A DNA stretch of 64,000 nt from Flavobacterium poyangense (GCF_011751075.1 NZ_JAALLN010000004.1:62001-126000); one strand, 5' to 3'; shown: positions 25,438 to 34,966, numbered from the stretch's first letter. The notes: generated from the sequence alone by a model not told the origin. A program made the numbers and translations.

Positions 25438-27552
25438 ATGGAAACAAAAGACACAAACGAACAAGATGACGTTGCTGTAATCAACAATTCAGCCGTTAAT
25501 TTTCAATTCAGAACACCGGCCGGAATCCTGGATTTTCAAGGTGACAATGCAAAACAAACCGCAATGAACACTCTATGGAGTTCCAATTTGGATGGTTTTA
25601 CACAACAAGGCATGTTAAACAATGCCTGGAATACCACAAATACCCCAAGTACAACCAATTACTACAACCCTATACAGCAAAATCCGCAAAGCAGAGTATA
25701 TCCGGTTTTATGGTCTGCTTTCCCGGGAAGACTTGCTTTTAATTTTCCGAATGCTTCGCAAGATCAATTAAATATAATGGCAGATACAGGCGTTATGCCG
25801 GCATTAATCAAAAACAATCCATGTGGTACCCCAACGGGAACTATTCCTTATTTTCCATATGGGCCAAGAGGCTGGCAGGATGAATATTGTGAATGGGCCG
25901 TAACAAGAGACGAAACTCACCCAGATAAGGTGATTACCCGTATTGACTTTACCTGTGAAAATCCGGAATACTGGAACAGTCTGTGGCTTATTGATCCTAA
26001 TAAAGTCCTTTCTCTTTATCAATCAACACTAAACAAACCACAAATTACTCTTACTGATTTAAGCTTAAGAGGAGCTGTAAACCCTATTACAGGCGGTCCG
26101 GTTTACAATCCGTTAAATAAATGGAACACCGGTACAGTGTCTAATCCTACCACCGGAGGTGCGATGCATTTAACCAGTACGCCAAATACACTACAAACCG
26201 AAATTGGGCTGGCTACCTCGGCAACCGTGCAACGTAACAATCCGGCTACCGGTAATACCATTTGGCCCTCAAGATCATACAATGATTTATTGTGTTTTGC
26301 ACAATACGGACAAAGAAACCGCAATAGCGATCCTACCATTGGCGGTACTGTAAATAATTTAGTAAATGGTGTACTCACTAATAATATCCCGAAAGTGGCA
26401 ACGCTTGCAGACCCTCCGGGACTGTATATTCAAATGCCTGATTTTAGGAATTATAAGACACCCGACGGAACAGATGCCTCTACATTTTGGAGAATTGTAC
26501 GTGGTTCTAAAACACTAAAAGATCAATATGGCAATACGATGCCCGGCAATTTTATACTTCACGCTGTGTTTGAAATTCCTGAAGGCACAAAAGATTATAC
26601 AATTAATGATATCGAAATAAACGGTGTGCCAATCACGCAGGGATCGCAAATAGCCAGTACTTTTCAAATGCAGATTGTTGCGAGTGCTTTTGACAGCCCT
26701 ACTCAGCCTAGAGGTTATGACGCTGTAGGTACACCGGATCCTGCCAATACTTTTGCCCAGCCGCTACAACTTTTCCATCAGGATTATTTTTATGCTATGT
26801 ATGATGTAAAAGTTCCTAATCCTGTCAATAATCCTATTCCGCTATTAAGCAACAGTACTTTTATTCCGCCAACCGTTTTTAATACGGCAAACAGATTACA
26901 GATGGTATTGGTTTGTGACACCTGCACCGCAGTACCGGGGAATCCTTCGACCTTTCCGAGAGTAACATTTGACGACAATAATATTACAGCAGTTGTTAAT
27001 TCTGTTAGAACCAACATTGAATATGCCGTACCAGGAAATAGCATGCCCAGCAGCTATACGGCCTTGTTTATAACCCTAAACGTAGGGGTGAATGCTGCTG
27101 CAGGGCCACATGGTATTTTTGTAACCAATGTTGGCCAAAATCTAAGCAAGGCAATGCCAGCGTCATTTGTCGTGGCTCCCACAAGGATACAAGCCAATGT
27201 TAAATGGCAAAATACCGGCGTTACAGTTACTCCGGGAACTCCGGTAAAAATTGCGTACCAAAACGGTCTTTGGTCATCAAATCCCGGAGATAATAACGGA
27301 CAACCTTACAACGCTTACGGAACGCCACACTTTAGAGCTGTTCAGCCCGGTTATACGATGCCGGGGCAAAATGATGGTGCCTTAATAGGACGTGTAGGTG
27401 GTACAGAATTTCTTGTGGGTATGGGAGCTACTGTTCCCGCTAATCTTGAGGGTGAACTGCAACTGTGTATTAATGATGATTTAAATGGTACTTACGGAGC
27501 CGGTTTTGTAGACAATATTGGCAGTATAACCGTTAAAATTACTATTGGCTAA
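25438..27552 (+). CDS. uncharacterised 704-aa protein paired with a CxxCH protein
   Basis: I do not recognise this 704-residue protein. It has no signal peptide and starts with an acidic tail (METKDTNEQDDVAVINN). A conserved-looking N-terminal part contains CGTPTGTIPYFPYGPRGWQDEYCEWAVTRDE and FTCENPEYWNSLWLIDPNKV, with several Trp and three Cys. The second half is Pro/Asn-rich and beta-strand-like, with LVCDTCTAVPG and a C-terminal NDDLNGTYGAGFVDNIGSITVKITIG, resembling a beta-sandwich end. It is followed at 100 bp by a membrane-anchored or secreted protein with a haem motif, and the two are probably cotranscribed. An oxidoreductase or catalytic partner of that cytochrome is a guess. Confidence 0.5.
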   Translation: METKDTNEQDDVAVINNSAVNFQFRTPAGILDFQGDNAKQTAMNTLWSSNLDGFTQQGMLNNAWNTTNTPSTTNYYNPIQQNPQSRVYPVLWSAFPGRLAFNFPNASQDQLNIMADTGVMPALIKNNPCGTPTGTIPYFPYGPRGWQDEYCEWAVTRDETHPDKVITRIDFTCENPEYWNSLWLIDPNKVLSLYQSTLNKPQITLTDLSLRGAVNPITGGPVYNPLNKWNTGTVSNPTTGGAMHLTSTPNTLQTEIGLATSATVQRNNPATGNTIWPSRSYNDLLCFAQYGQRNRNSDPTIGGTVNNLVNGVLTNNIPKVATLADPPGLYIQMPDFRNYKTPDGTDASTFWRIVRGSKTLKDQYGNTMPGNFILHAVFEIPEGTKDYTINDIEINGVPITQGSQIASTFQMQIVASAFDSPTQPRGYDAVGTPDPANTFAQPLQLFHQDYFYAMYDVKVPNPVNNPIPLLSNSTFIPPTVFNTANRLQMVLVCDTCTAVPGNPSTFPRVTFDDNNITAVVNSVRTNIEYAVPGNSMPSSYTALFITLNVGVNAAAGPHGIFVTNVGQNLSKAMPASFVVAPTRIQANVKWQNTGVTVTPGTPVKIAYQNGLWSSNPGDNNGQPYNAYGTPHFRAVQPGYTMPGQNDGALIGRVGGTEFLVGMGATVPANLEGELQLCINDDLNGTYGAGFVDNIGSITVKITIG

Positions 27553-27651
27553 TTTATTAGCCTAATCTAATATTATGGGGAAGACTACAGGAAAATCAAT
27601 TCAATTCAAACCTTAGTTTTCCCCTCTATTTTCATCTAACCCCTAGAAACA

Positions 27652-29184
27652 ATGAATGTAAAAACAATACTTTCTAAAAACCTGGTATTGCTGGCAGTGG
27701 CCATAATTCCATTGGTAGCTATTAGTACAAAAACAAAATTTGGAAACTCCCGCTCGTCTTACAGTGCGGTTATCCCCACCCAAACCAATACCTGCAATTG
27801 TTATGCAACGGACTCCACAAGTTTTAGTCTCCCCATAACATTTAATAATAAAGTACCCGGCGATTTGCTAACCTTTAACCAAACCTTAGCCGACTGTTTT
27901 GCCTGGCAGCAATTTATTTCTTTAAACTGGTCCACAAATCCATCCTCGGGTTTCGGTGATCCTAATGACTTTTCGTTTGTAGAATGGGAAAACTATATGC
28001 CAAGAGAAGTCATGTTTGCAGATGACGGATCAAGGCCACCGGCTTGGGGAACTTTAGTATCGGATGAATATAGTAAATTGTTTAAAACACAAAAAGTGTT
28101 ATTTAAAAAAACAGAGACGAAACTGCTCACATTTGACAGTAAAATTGAAAAAAATGGTGAGGCAATAACCTTTAGTCCTAATCAGGCGTTTCCTATTGAT
28201 AAGCCAAGCTGGCAGGGTGCACAAAACCATACCAATTTGTGGTATGAAATTATGCTGAACAAAGACTACTATGATTTTATTGTAGAAAAAGGATTTTATA
28301 ACGCCAGAGTACAACATGACAGCGTAAGACGAAACCTGCCCATTAATTTTCCACAAGGAGAATATAATGGAGTTGTTGGGGCCATTGAACTAAAAGCAGC
28401 ATGGCTGGAAGTTCCTGATCCGCAATCGCCAAAATGGAGAAGATATAAAATATCTAAAGCCGTTGTATTAGACCCCCTTACAAGAAAACTAAGAAATACC
28501 GTTGTGGCACTTGTAGGCTTGCATATACTGCACAAAACACAAAATCAGCCTACATGGGTATGGGCCACATTTGAACAGATAGACAATGCACCTGACAGAG
28601 ATCACTTAAACAGTCCGCCACCCTCTCCTTATGGATACAATTTCTACAACCCTGACTGTAAAGATCGGAAAGTCGTAATTCGGACCCGTACCGGTGATTC
28701 TACCGTAGTCGTACCTTGCGATCCCAACAGACCACCTCCTTACTATCTCGAACAGGCAGCTCCGGTACCGATACAAACGGTGCGCATAAACAGTATAGAT
28801 AAAAAAGATGCTGCTCCTATTAATGAAGTGATGCAAAGAAACATTCGAAAGTTTTATCCTAATTCGGTTTGGCAATACTACAAACTGGTAGATGTTATTT
28901 GGTCACAAAGTTTCCAACCGGATCCGACTGTCCCAATCCCGGCACCAAGGAATATCAATATTTCCTCAATGCTTAGCGGTGTCAGTAATGTTGCTAATGC
29001 TACAATGGAAACCTACATCCAAACGACAAGGACATGCTATACCTGCCATGTTTTTAGCACCATAGCGCCTTACCCAAGAGACAGTGTAAACAATTCTAAG
29101 TTTGGCGATTTTAGTTTTGCCCTCTCTTTTGCTAAGTATCCTGCTGCAAAAAAAGATTATATGAAAAGAATGCGCAAAAAATAA
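27652..29184 (+). CDS. uncharacterised exported protein with single haem c motif
   Basis: A 510-residue protein with an N-terminal hydrophobic segment (NLVLLAVAIIPLVAIS), probably a signal anchor. Most of the chain is unrecognised but rich in Trp and Pro, with CFAWQQFISLNWS near residue 85. A CxxCH motif occurs near residue 464 (TRTCYTCHVFST), consistent with covalent haem c in the periplasm. There is only one such motif, and a possible axial Met lies further on (DYMKRMRKK). It follows the 704-residue gene by 100 bp and is likely its redox partner. I cannot name the family. Confidence 0.5.
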   Translation: MNVKTILSKNLVLLAVAIIPLVAISTKTKFGNSRSSYSAVIPTQTNTCNCYATDSTSFSLPITFNNKVPGDLLTFNQTLADCFAWQQFISLNWSTNPSSGFGDPNDFSFVEWENYMPREVMFADDGSRPPAWGTLVSDEYSKLFKTQKVLFKKTETKLLTFDSKIEKNGEAITFSPNQAFPIDKPSWQGAQNHTNLWYEIMLNKDYYDFIVEKGFYNARVQHDSVRRNLPINFPQGEYNGVVGAIELKAAWLEVPDPQSPKWRRYKISKAVVLDPLTRKLRNTVVALVGLHILHKTQNQPTWVWATFEQIDNAPDRDHLNSPPPSPYGYNFYNPDCKDRKVVIRTRTGDSTVVVPCDPNRPPPYYLEQAAPVPIQTVRINSIDKKDAAPINEVMQRNIRKFYPNSVWQYYKLVDVIWSQSFQPDPTVPIPAPRNINISSMLSGVSNVANATMETYIQTTRTCYTCHVFSTIAPYPRDSVNNSKFGDFSFALSFAKYPAAKKDYMKRMRKK

Positions 29185-29667
29185 CCATTAAACTGCTATT
29201 CCCGTCCGCCTTACATTTATAAAGTTATCCGATTGCATAAAGTAGCTCATTGGGTGTAATTATTTTCCAACATCGAGATATAGTCTTTTGAAAACGAAAA
29301 AAAGTGTTTCATTTATTTAAAATTTCAATTGTCAGTCTAAGCGAAATCGAAAATCTCGTAGTTTGACTATATGATAAAAATGTATTCCTTTTTGCCCCTT
29401 TGTTATTCGCAAAATCTATGTTTCTATGTAGCATTTTTATAAATTACACCCAACGAATTAAATTAAATCTACCAATCTCGACAGCGTAACGGTTTATTGA
29501 TGTAAAGCGGCAGGATAGCTTTTCACTGCTATAATCTATTTGCTATAAATATGTCGCTTCTCTGAAGCTTGATAAATTATTTTATCTTATTTAATAAAAA
29601 ACGGAATTACTGCACCACAAAAAGATGTATCCCAATAGCCGTCTATCTTTTCCTGCAAAAATTCAGT
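29185..29667. other. repeat-containing intergenic region between convergent genes
   Basis: The 483 bp between the haem-motif gene and xylose isomerase (which converge) hold, at about 29538-29571, a TGCTATAAATATG-CGCTTCTCTGAAGCTT element that also occurs at about 61800-61830. Other parts are AT-rich. No gene is supported; an apparent reading frame at 29569-29757 overlaps the xylose isomerase end. Confidence 0.5.
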
Positions 29668-30993
29668 TTATATATACCTATTAATAATATTCTCAAAAAG
29701 TTCTTGTTTCCCACTTTGCAATTCTATTGGGTCGTTGTCTCTGGCAATATTGTATAAATCTGTAAAATTTAATTTTCCTTCTTCAAATTCTTTTCCCTTT
29801 CCATCATCAAAAGAGCTGTAACGTTGCTTTCTTAGACTCTCATAAGGAGAAGAAGTAATAATCTTATCCGCTGTCAGTAAAGCTCTTGCGAAAGTATCTG
29901 CACCACCAATATGTGCCAAGAAAATATCTTCCATATCGGTGGAATTTCTTCTTATTTTGGCATCAAAATTTACTCCGCCACCCTGAAGACCACCTGCTTT
30001 AAGAAAAACCAACATCGCCTCTGTCACCTCCTGTATATTATTTGGAAACTGAGCCGTATCCCAACCGTTTTGGTAATCGCCTCTGTTGGCATCAATACCT
30101 CCCAGCATTCCGGATTGTGCCGCTACTTCAAGTTCGTGTTGAAAAGTATGCTGAGCCATTGTGGCATGATTTACTTCTATATTTACTTTAAAATCTTTCT
30201 CCAAACCATATTGACGTAAAAAACCAATCGTAGTAGCACAATCAAAATCATATTGGTGTTTGGATGGTTCCATTGGCTTTGGTTCGAGTAAAAAATTTCC
30301 TTTGAATCCTTGTCTTCTTGCATAGTCCCGTGCCTGAATCAGAAATTGTCCCATATGATCTAACTCGCGTTTCATATCGGTGTTCAGTAGTGTCATATAG
30401 CCTTCTCTTCCACCCCAAAAGACGTAGTTTTCACCACCTAAAGCAATAGTTGCATCCATTGCTAATTTTACCTGTGCTGCGGCTCTGGCTACTACCTTAA
30501 AATCAGGATTGGTAGCTGCTCCATTCATATAACGGGCATTCGAAAAACAATTTGCAGTCCCCCAAAGCACCTTAATTTCCGTACCTGCTTTTTTTTCATT
30601 CAAATAAGAAGTCATCGTAGCCAAACGTACTTCAGATTGTCCGAAGTTTTCTCCTTCCTGCACCAGATCGAAGTCGTGAAAACAAAAATAATCAAAACCC
30701 ATCTTGCTTATAAATTCAAAAGCCGCATCTGCTCTGATTTTTGCAGCTTTAATCGGCTCTCTTGTCTCGTTCCATGCAAAATTTTGAGTGCCTTGTCCAA
30801 ATAGATCCGATCCGTTACCGCCAAAGCTATGCCAATACGAAACGGCAAACTTAAAATGCTCGCGCATCGTTTTACCAGCAACAATTTGCTCCGGATTATA
30901 ATATCTGAAAGCCAGCGGATTATCAGAATCCTTTCCTTCATACTTAATCTGACCAATGCCTTTATAATATTCTTTGTCTCCTAAAACTATCAT
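29668..30993 (-). CDS. xylA: xylose isomerase
   Basis: Converts D-xylose to D-xylulose in the cytoplasm. The start at 30993 (MIVLGDKEYYKGIGQIKYEG) gives 441 residues, the normal length; an upstream in-frame ATG would add 56 unrelated residues. Landmarks in order: FAVSYWHSFGGNGSDLFG, DFDLVQEGENF, WGGREGYMTLLNTD, NIEVNHATMAQHTFQHE and GIDANRGDYQNGWDTAQFPN, which include the metal-binding Glu/Asp/His residues. No xylulokinase gene or xylose transporter is adjacent, so here it is a single-gene unit. A PQQ-type sugar dehydrogenase gene is divergent from it. Confidence 0.95.
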   Translation of the reverse strand: MIVLGDKEYYKGIGQIKYEGKDSDNPLAFRYYNPEQIVAGKTMREHFKFAVSYWHSFGGNGSDLFGQGTQNFAWNETREPIKAAKIRADAAFEFISKMGFDYFCFHDFDLVQEGENFGQSEVRLATMTSYLNEKKAGTEIKVLWGTANCFSNARYMNGAATNPDFKVVARAAAQVKLAMDATIALGGENYVFWGGREGYMTLLNTDMKRELDHMGQFLIQARDYARRQGFKGNFLLEPKPMEPSKHQYDFDCATTIGFLRQYGLEKDFKVNIEVNHATMAQHTFQHELEVAAQSGMLGGIDANRGDYQNGWDTAQFPNNIQEVTEAMLVFLKAGGLQGGGVNFDAKIRRNSTDMEDIFLAHIGGADTFARALLTADKIITSSPYESLRKQRYSSFDDGKGKEFEEGKLNFTDLYNIARDNDPIELQSGKQELFENIINRYI

Positions 30994-31368
30994 AATTATT
31001 TTTTTATACTCTTTTTTTCTTGCGACGTGGTGATCAAAGATATAGTTTAGGCCTTCATATAGGAGATCAAAAATGTTACAAAAATCTGTTTTAGAATAAA
31101 TTTTGTTGCATTTAATTTTATACCCAAAAAAAAAGAAATGCTCTTCAAAAAAAAAAATCAACTTTTATTTATATCTCCTGTGTTCGTCTAAAGCTTTCTC
31201 ACGCAGATTTGCTCAGATTATTTTCATCGGAACCAAAAAACAAGAAAACAAAACCTGTAACTCGTTCTTTTTCAATACATGGCAATTATATAATTCTCTA
31301 AACAATAAAATTATTTCAAAAGTTGTTATATTTAGTGAACCCTATTTTAACCATAAAAAAATTACGTT
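30994..31368. other. divergent intergenic region xylA / sugar dehydrogenase
   Basis: 375 bp, strongly A-rich, with promoters for both divergent genes expected. ATATTTAG and TATAGTTTAGG are weak matches to the -7 box. A translated frame at 31103-31372 has a low-complexity, Lys/Phe-rich product and no start signal, and is not called. Confidence 0.35.
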
Positions 31369-32631
31369 ATGAAAAAATATTTCCTAAAAAGTCAATCAGT
31401 CTTTTTGTATTTCCCGGTCTTATTTATGGCCTTTTTACAATTGTCCTGTAACAATGATAAACCAAATGCCCCTGCTGAAGAAGAAGAATCTACAGCCACT
31501 TTACCACCCGTAGAAACGAATCCGCCAAATTCGAAATACAAACCCGCCTTTAAAGGACAAACCAGAATTGGAGGTGTGAAGACCCAAACAGCCTATACCG
31601 TTAAAGTTTTTGCAACCGGTCTGACAAATCCTTGGGGAATGGAAAATTTACCCGACGGAAGAATTTTGGTTACACAAAAAAACGGAACCATGCGAATTGT
31701 AACTCAGGCAGGAGTTGTAGGTGGAGCTATTACCGGAATTCCAACCGTAAACAGTAGCGGACAGGGAGGTTTGCTAGACGTTGCAGTCGATCCTGACTTT
31801 GCCACTAACAGAATGGTATATTGGAGTTTTGCACAGACCGGAACAAATGGTACCACAACTTCTGTAGCAAAAGGAAAACTTTCTGCCAATGAAACCAAAA
31901 TTGAAAATGCTATAGTAATCTACAAAGCGATTCCGGAGTTTAACAGTACACTACATTATGGTTCCCGTCTTGCTTGGGACAAACAAGGAAATCTTTTTGT
32001 AAGTACCGGGGAACGCTCTGACATACAGTCCAGACCTTTGGCTCAGAAACTGGATGCTGCACTGGGCAAAATAGTCCGCATTACCAAAAACGGAGCGGCT
32101 GCAGCCGGTAATCCTTTTATCGGCCAAACTGGTGTTTTACCTGAAATTTACTCTTATGGACATCGAAATGTACAAGGTCTGGCCATTCACCCGGTTACAG
32201 GTGATCTTTGGGAAGCTGAATTAGGTCCGCTGGGAGGTGATGAAATCAATAAAATTACAGCAAGCAAAAACTACGGCTGGCCAACAATTAGTTATGGACT
32301 TGAATATAGTGGTGCTGCTATTGGTGCAGGCATTACAACAAAAAGCGGTATGGAACAGCCGGTTTATTACTGGGATCCTGTAATTTCTCCAAGTGGCATT
32401 ACTTTTTACTCCGGGAATCAGATTAGTGAATGGACTAACAATTTGTTTGTTGCGGCTCTAAGCGGTCAGCATGTCGCAAGATTAGTAATTAAAGACAATG
32501 CTGTAGTTGGTGAAGAGCGTTTACTTACGACCTATAAAAGTCGATTTAGAGATGTGTTAGAAGGAAAAGACGGTGCTTTATATGCCGTTACAGACGGTTC
32601 TAATGCTTCAATCTACAAAATCGGAAAATAA
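31369..32631 (+). CDS. PQQ-dependent sugar dehydrogenase lipoprotein
   Basis: A 420-residue soluble aldose dehydrogenase of the glucose/sorbosone dehydrogenase fold (six-bladed propeller) with an N-terminal lipobox (FMAFLQLSCNND). Diagnostic stretches are TGLTNPWGMENLPDGRILVTQKNG, GQGGLLDVAVDPDFATNR, the catalytic-His strand YGSRLAWDKQGNLFVSTGERSD, GHRNVQGLAIHP (Arg and His that bind PQQ) and ELGPLGGDEINKI. It would oxidise periplasmic or surface sugars and pass electrons to an acceptor. It is divergent from xylA, which hints at sugar use, but no PQQ-synthesis genes are in the window. Confidence 0.9.
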   Translation: MKKYFLKSQSVFLYFPVLFMAFLQLSCNNDKPNAPAEEEESTATLPPVETNPPNSKYKPAFKGQTRIGGVKTQTAYTVKVFATGLTNPWGMENLPDGRILVTQKNGTMRIVTQAGVVGGAITGIPTVNSSGQGGLLDVAVDPDFATNRMVYWSFAQTGTNGTTTSVAKGKLSANETKIENAIVIYKAIPEFNSTLHYGSRLAWDKQGNLFVSTGERSDIQSRPLAQKLDAALGKIVRITKNGAAAAGNPFIGQTGVLPEIYSYGHRNVQGLAIHPVTGDLWEAELGPLGGDEINKITASKNYGWPTISYGLEYSGAAIGAGITTKSGMEQPVYYWDPVISPSGITFYSGNQISEWTNNLFVAALSGQHVARLVIKDNAVVGEERLLTTYKSRFRDVLEGKDGALYAVTDGSNASIYKIGK

Positions 32632-32732
32632 AGCAACTATTTAGAAAGGCGATAACTGTTTTTCTACGAAATCTAAAATCTGTTGGGCTCAATTCTTGAA
32701 AGTTACGGCTCACTATCGTTTTTGACAGTATC

Positions 32733-32805
32733 TCTCGCAAAGTCTCAAAATCACAAAGTTAAAAAAATCAATAAAAAAACTTTGCGGCTTGGCGACTTTG
32801 CGAGA
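32733..32805. terminator. palindromic CGCAAAGT element, probable terminator
   Basis: TCTCGCAAAGTC at 32733-32744 pairs with GACTTTGCGAGA at 32794-32805, and inside it CACAAAGTT pairs with AACTTTGCG. It lies 100 bp after the sugar dehydrogenase stop. It belongs to a repeat type that also shows at about 24.2 kb (AACTTTGCGCCTTTGCG). Confidence 0.6.
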
Positions 32806-32845
32806 TTATCGAAATCAATATTTTTTTATTTGGATATATGTATTT

Positions 32846-32857
32846 AACTACGTAGTT
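32846..32857. promoter_or_regulatory. 12-bp palindrome, likely operator of the GNAT-MarR operon
   Basis: AACTACGTAGTT is perfectly symmetric and lies 27 bp before the GNAT start, overlapping the expected promoter (next to TTTTGTACAC). MarR dimers bind such palindromes, and a MarR gene is second in the operon, so autorepression is likely. This is inference from position and symmetry. Confidence 0.5.
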
Positions 32858-32884
32858 TTGTACACATATTTAAATCTTATAAAA

Positions 32885-33376
32885 ATGCAGATCAAACCTA
32901 TCCAAAATGAATACGAAAAACAGATTATAAATTTGATTTTAAATATTCAGCAAAACGAATTTAATGTTGCCATTACTTTAGAAGATCAGCCGGATTTATT
33001 AAACATTAAGAATTTTTATTACGAATCGGGCGGTTGTTTTCTTGGTGCTTTTATTGACGAAAAACTGGTTGGCACTATTGCGCTGGTAAAATTTAATGAA
33101 AAGACCGCTGCCATCAGAAAAATGTTTGTTTTAAAAGAGTACAGAGGCAAAGAATATAATATTGCCCAGCAACTATTAGAACAACTGATTGCATACAGCA
33201 AGGAAAACGGATTAAGTAACCTATATTTGGGGACGGTTTCTATCCTGCAGGCAGCATTGCGCTTTTACGAAAGAAATAATTTTGTGAGAATACAAAAAGA
33301 AGCTCTTCCGCACGATTTTCCGTTAATGAGCGCTGATAATGTGTTCTGTCATTTACAACTAAATCCGACAAAATGA
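32885..33376 (+). CDS. GNAT-family acetyltransferase
   Basis: An N-acetyltransferase of 163 residues from the ATG at 32885 (MQIKPIQNEYEKQIINLIL); an earlier in-frame ATG at 32789 lies inside the hairpin element and is rejected. GNAT landmarks are the strand IDEKLVGTIALVKFNEKTAAIRKMFVLKEYRGK, ending in the R/Q-x-x-G/A acetyl-CoA loop (here RGKEYNIAQQLLEQL), and NGLSNLYLGTV with FYERNNFVRI near the end. The substrate is unknown. Its stop overlaps the MarR start (ATGA), so the two genes are translationally coupled. Confidence 0.88.
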   Translation: MQIKPIQNEYEKQIINLILNIQQNEFNVAITLEDQPDLLNIKNFYYESGGCFLGAFIDEKLVGTIALVKFNEKTAAIRKMFVLKEYRGKEYNIAQQLLEQLIAYSKENGLSNLYLGTVSILQAALRFYERNNFVRIQKEALPHDFPLMSADNVFCHLQLNPTK

Positions 33377-33846
33377 ATATAATAGACGAAATTGGTATTC
33401 TGGCCCTATCAACACGATTACAACGACTTAGTGAGCAATTACGAAAAGAGGGTGCCCTGGTGTATAAATCTTACGATATTGATTTTGAGCCAAAATGGTT
33501 TCCTGTAATCTATACGTTGCATATCAAGGAAATCCTAAGTGTGGTCGAAATTGCAAATGAAATTGGCTATACCCATCCGTCTACTATAAGTTTGCTTAAA
33601 GAATTGGAAAAACAAAAAATTATCAGTTCCAAAAAAGACAAACTCGACGAACGCAAACGCTTAATTGTACTTACAACAAAAGGAAAAGAGCTTGTTGCAA
33701 AAATGCAACCGGTTTGGGACATTATCAGAACTACGCTAACCGAAATTACCGACAATCAAAATAATCTCCTGAAAGCAATTGAGGAAACGGAACAGAAATT
33801 AGCCCGTCAGAGTTTTTTTCAAAGGGCATCTGAATTAAACAGTTAA
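33373..33846 (+). CDS. MarR-family transcriptional regulator
   Basis: A 157-residue winged-helix regulator. Helix-turn-helix: ILSVVEIANEIGYTHPSTISLLKELEKQKII; wing: SSKKDKLDERKRLIVLTTKGKEL, which carries the DxRxxxxxLT motif of MarR proteins. It overlaps the GNAT gene by 4 bp and probably represses the pair through the palindrome at 32846-32857. It ends 2 bp from the convergent HxlR gene. Confidence 0.9.
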   Translation: MNIIDEIGILALSTRLQRLSEQLRKEGALVYKSYDIDFEPKWFPVIYTLHIKEILSVVEIANEIGYTHPSTISLLKELEKQKIISSKKDKLDERKRLIVLTTKGKELVAKMQPVWDIIRTTLTEITDNQNNLLKAIEETEQKLARQSFFQRASELNS

Positions 33847-33848
33847 TA

Positions 33849-34205
33849 TTATTCTTTCCCTGTAATTTTCTTTCTGTGATTATGCCCCCACTTTGCTAAA
33901 GAATCTATCACTTCTTTTAAAGTATGTCCATAGTCTGTCAGTTTATATTCTACAGTGATCGGTTTGGTGTTGAGAACTGTTCGGGTTACTAATTGGTTCT
34001 CTTCCAGATTTTTTAGTTCCCTGCTTAACATCTTACCTGAAATCCCTTCCACTTCTCTTACCAGATCTGTGAATCGCATAGTATTAAAACATAAGGATGC
34101 AATTATCGAAATTTTCCATCTTCCATTCAGAACATACATGGCATCATGCACGGCCATAATGTGTTGGCTGCATTTTTGTTGATCGTGTTCGGGCTCTTTT
34201 ATCAT
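33849..34205 (-). CDS. HxlR-family transcriptional regulator
   Basis: A 118-residue winged-helix protein with HxlR features: Cys near the N-terminus (EHDQQKCSQHIMAVHDAMYVLNGRWKISIIASLC), FTDLVREVEGISGKMLSRELKNLEENQLV, and wing TVEYKLTDYGHTLKEVIDSLAKWG. Such regulators often control an adjacent divergent oxidoreductase in response to electrophiles or quinones. Here a nitroreductase-like gene is divergent at 34315, with 109 bp between. Confidence 0.92.
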   Translation of the reverse strand: MIKEPEHDQQKCSQHIMAVHDAMYVLNGRWKISIIASLCFNTMRFTDLVREVEGISGKMLSRELKNLEENQLVTRTVLNTKPITVEYKLTDYGHTLKEVIDSLAKWGHNHRKKITGKE

Positions 34206-34278
34206 AAAATGTCAGTTAGTTACCTCAATGTTACAGTTACTTTTGGTAATCAGATGACAAAAATACACTTAAAGTCTT

Positions 34279-34286
34279 TACATTTG
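34279..34286 (+). promoter_or_regulatory. -7 element upstream of nitroreductase gene
   Basis: TACATTTG matches the TAnnTTTG consensus 29 bp before the start codon. A matching -33 TTG is not clear. The region upstream has related GTTACC / GGTAAT blocks (about 34221 and 34245) that may be part of an HxlR site. Confidence 0.5.
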
Positions 34287-34314
34287 AATAGAATTTAAAT
34301 TTAACATCAAGAAC

Positions 34315-34947
34315 ATGGACTTAATAAAAGCACTCGAGTGGCGTTATGCTACTAAAAAAATGAACGGACAAGTTGTCCCACAAGAAAAAATCGATTACAT
34401 TCTGGAAGCCGCTAAATTAGCACCTTCATCATCGGGTATACAACCGTATCAGATTTTTGTAATTACAAATAAAGAAGTAAAAGAAAAATTAAGAGCTGTA
34501 GCTTTCGACCAAAGTCAGATTACAGATGCTTCTCATGTATTGGTTTTTGCAGCCTGGGATGGTTATTCTTTAGAAAAAATCTCAGCAGTATTTGACAGAA
34601 CCCTTGCTGAAAGAGGATTGCCTGCCGATACCATGGACGATTACAAAAACACACTTTGGGGAATGTACGAACCATTGGGTCAGGAATGGCACGCGAACCA
34701 CGCGGCAAGACAAGCTTATATTTCATTTGGTATCGCAATTGCAGCGGCAGCGGAACAAAAAGTAGATGCAACACCAATGGAAGGTTTTCTTCCTGCTGAA
34801 GTAGATAAACTTTTGGGGCTAAACGAACTTGGTCTTAAAAGTGCTATAATATTAACACTTGGCTACAGAGATGAAGCTAACGACTGGTTGGTAAATATGA
34901 AAAAAGTGAGAACCCCTCAGAACGAATTCATAACGGAGATCAAGTAA
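34315..34947 (+). CDS. NAD(P)H-dependent nitroreductase family oxidoreductase
   Basis: A 210-residue FMN enzyme of the NfsB/FRase-like group. Motifs: LEWRYATKKMNG (FMN phosphate site), AAKLAPSSSGIQPYQIFVIT, HAARQAYISFGIAIAAAAEQ and SAIILTLGYRDEANDWLVNMKKVR. It probably reduces quinones, nitro compounds or flavins with NAD(P)H. A divergent HxlR regulator suggests induction by such compounds. A strong terminator follows. Confidence 0.92.
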   Translation: MDLIKALEWRYATKKMNGQVVPQEKIDYILEAAKLAPSSSGIQPYQIFVITNKEVKEKLRAVAFDQSQITDASHVLVFAAWDGYSLEKISAVFDRTLAERGLPADTMDDYKNTLWGMYEPLGQEWHANHAARQAYISFGIAIAAAAEQKVDATPMEGFLPAEVDKLLGLNELGLKSAIILTLGYRDEANDWLVNMKKVRTPQNEFITEIK

Positions 34948-34966
34948 AAAAAGCAATATACTTATT

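Noticed and set aside
31103..31372. 89-codon plus-strand frame before the sugar dehydrogenase
   Set aside because: Low-complexity Lys/Phe-rich product in an A-rich spacer, overlapping the next start; no supporting signal.
32789..32884. 32-residue N-terminal extension of the acetyltransferase
   Set aside because: It lies in the CGCAAAGT hairpin and the palindrome; GNAT homology begins at the ATG at 32885.
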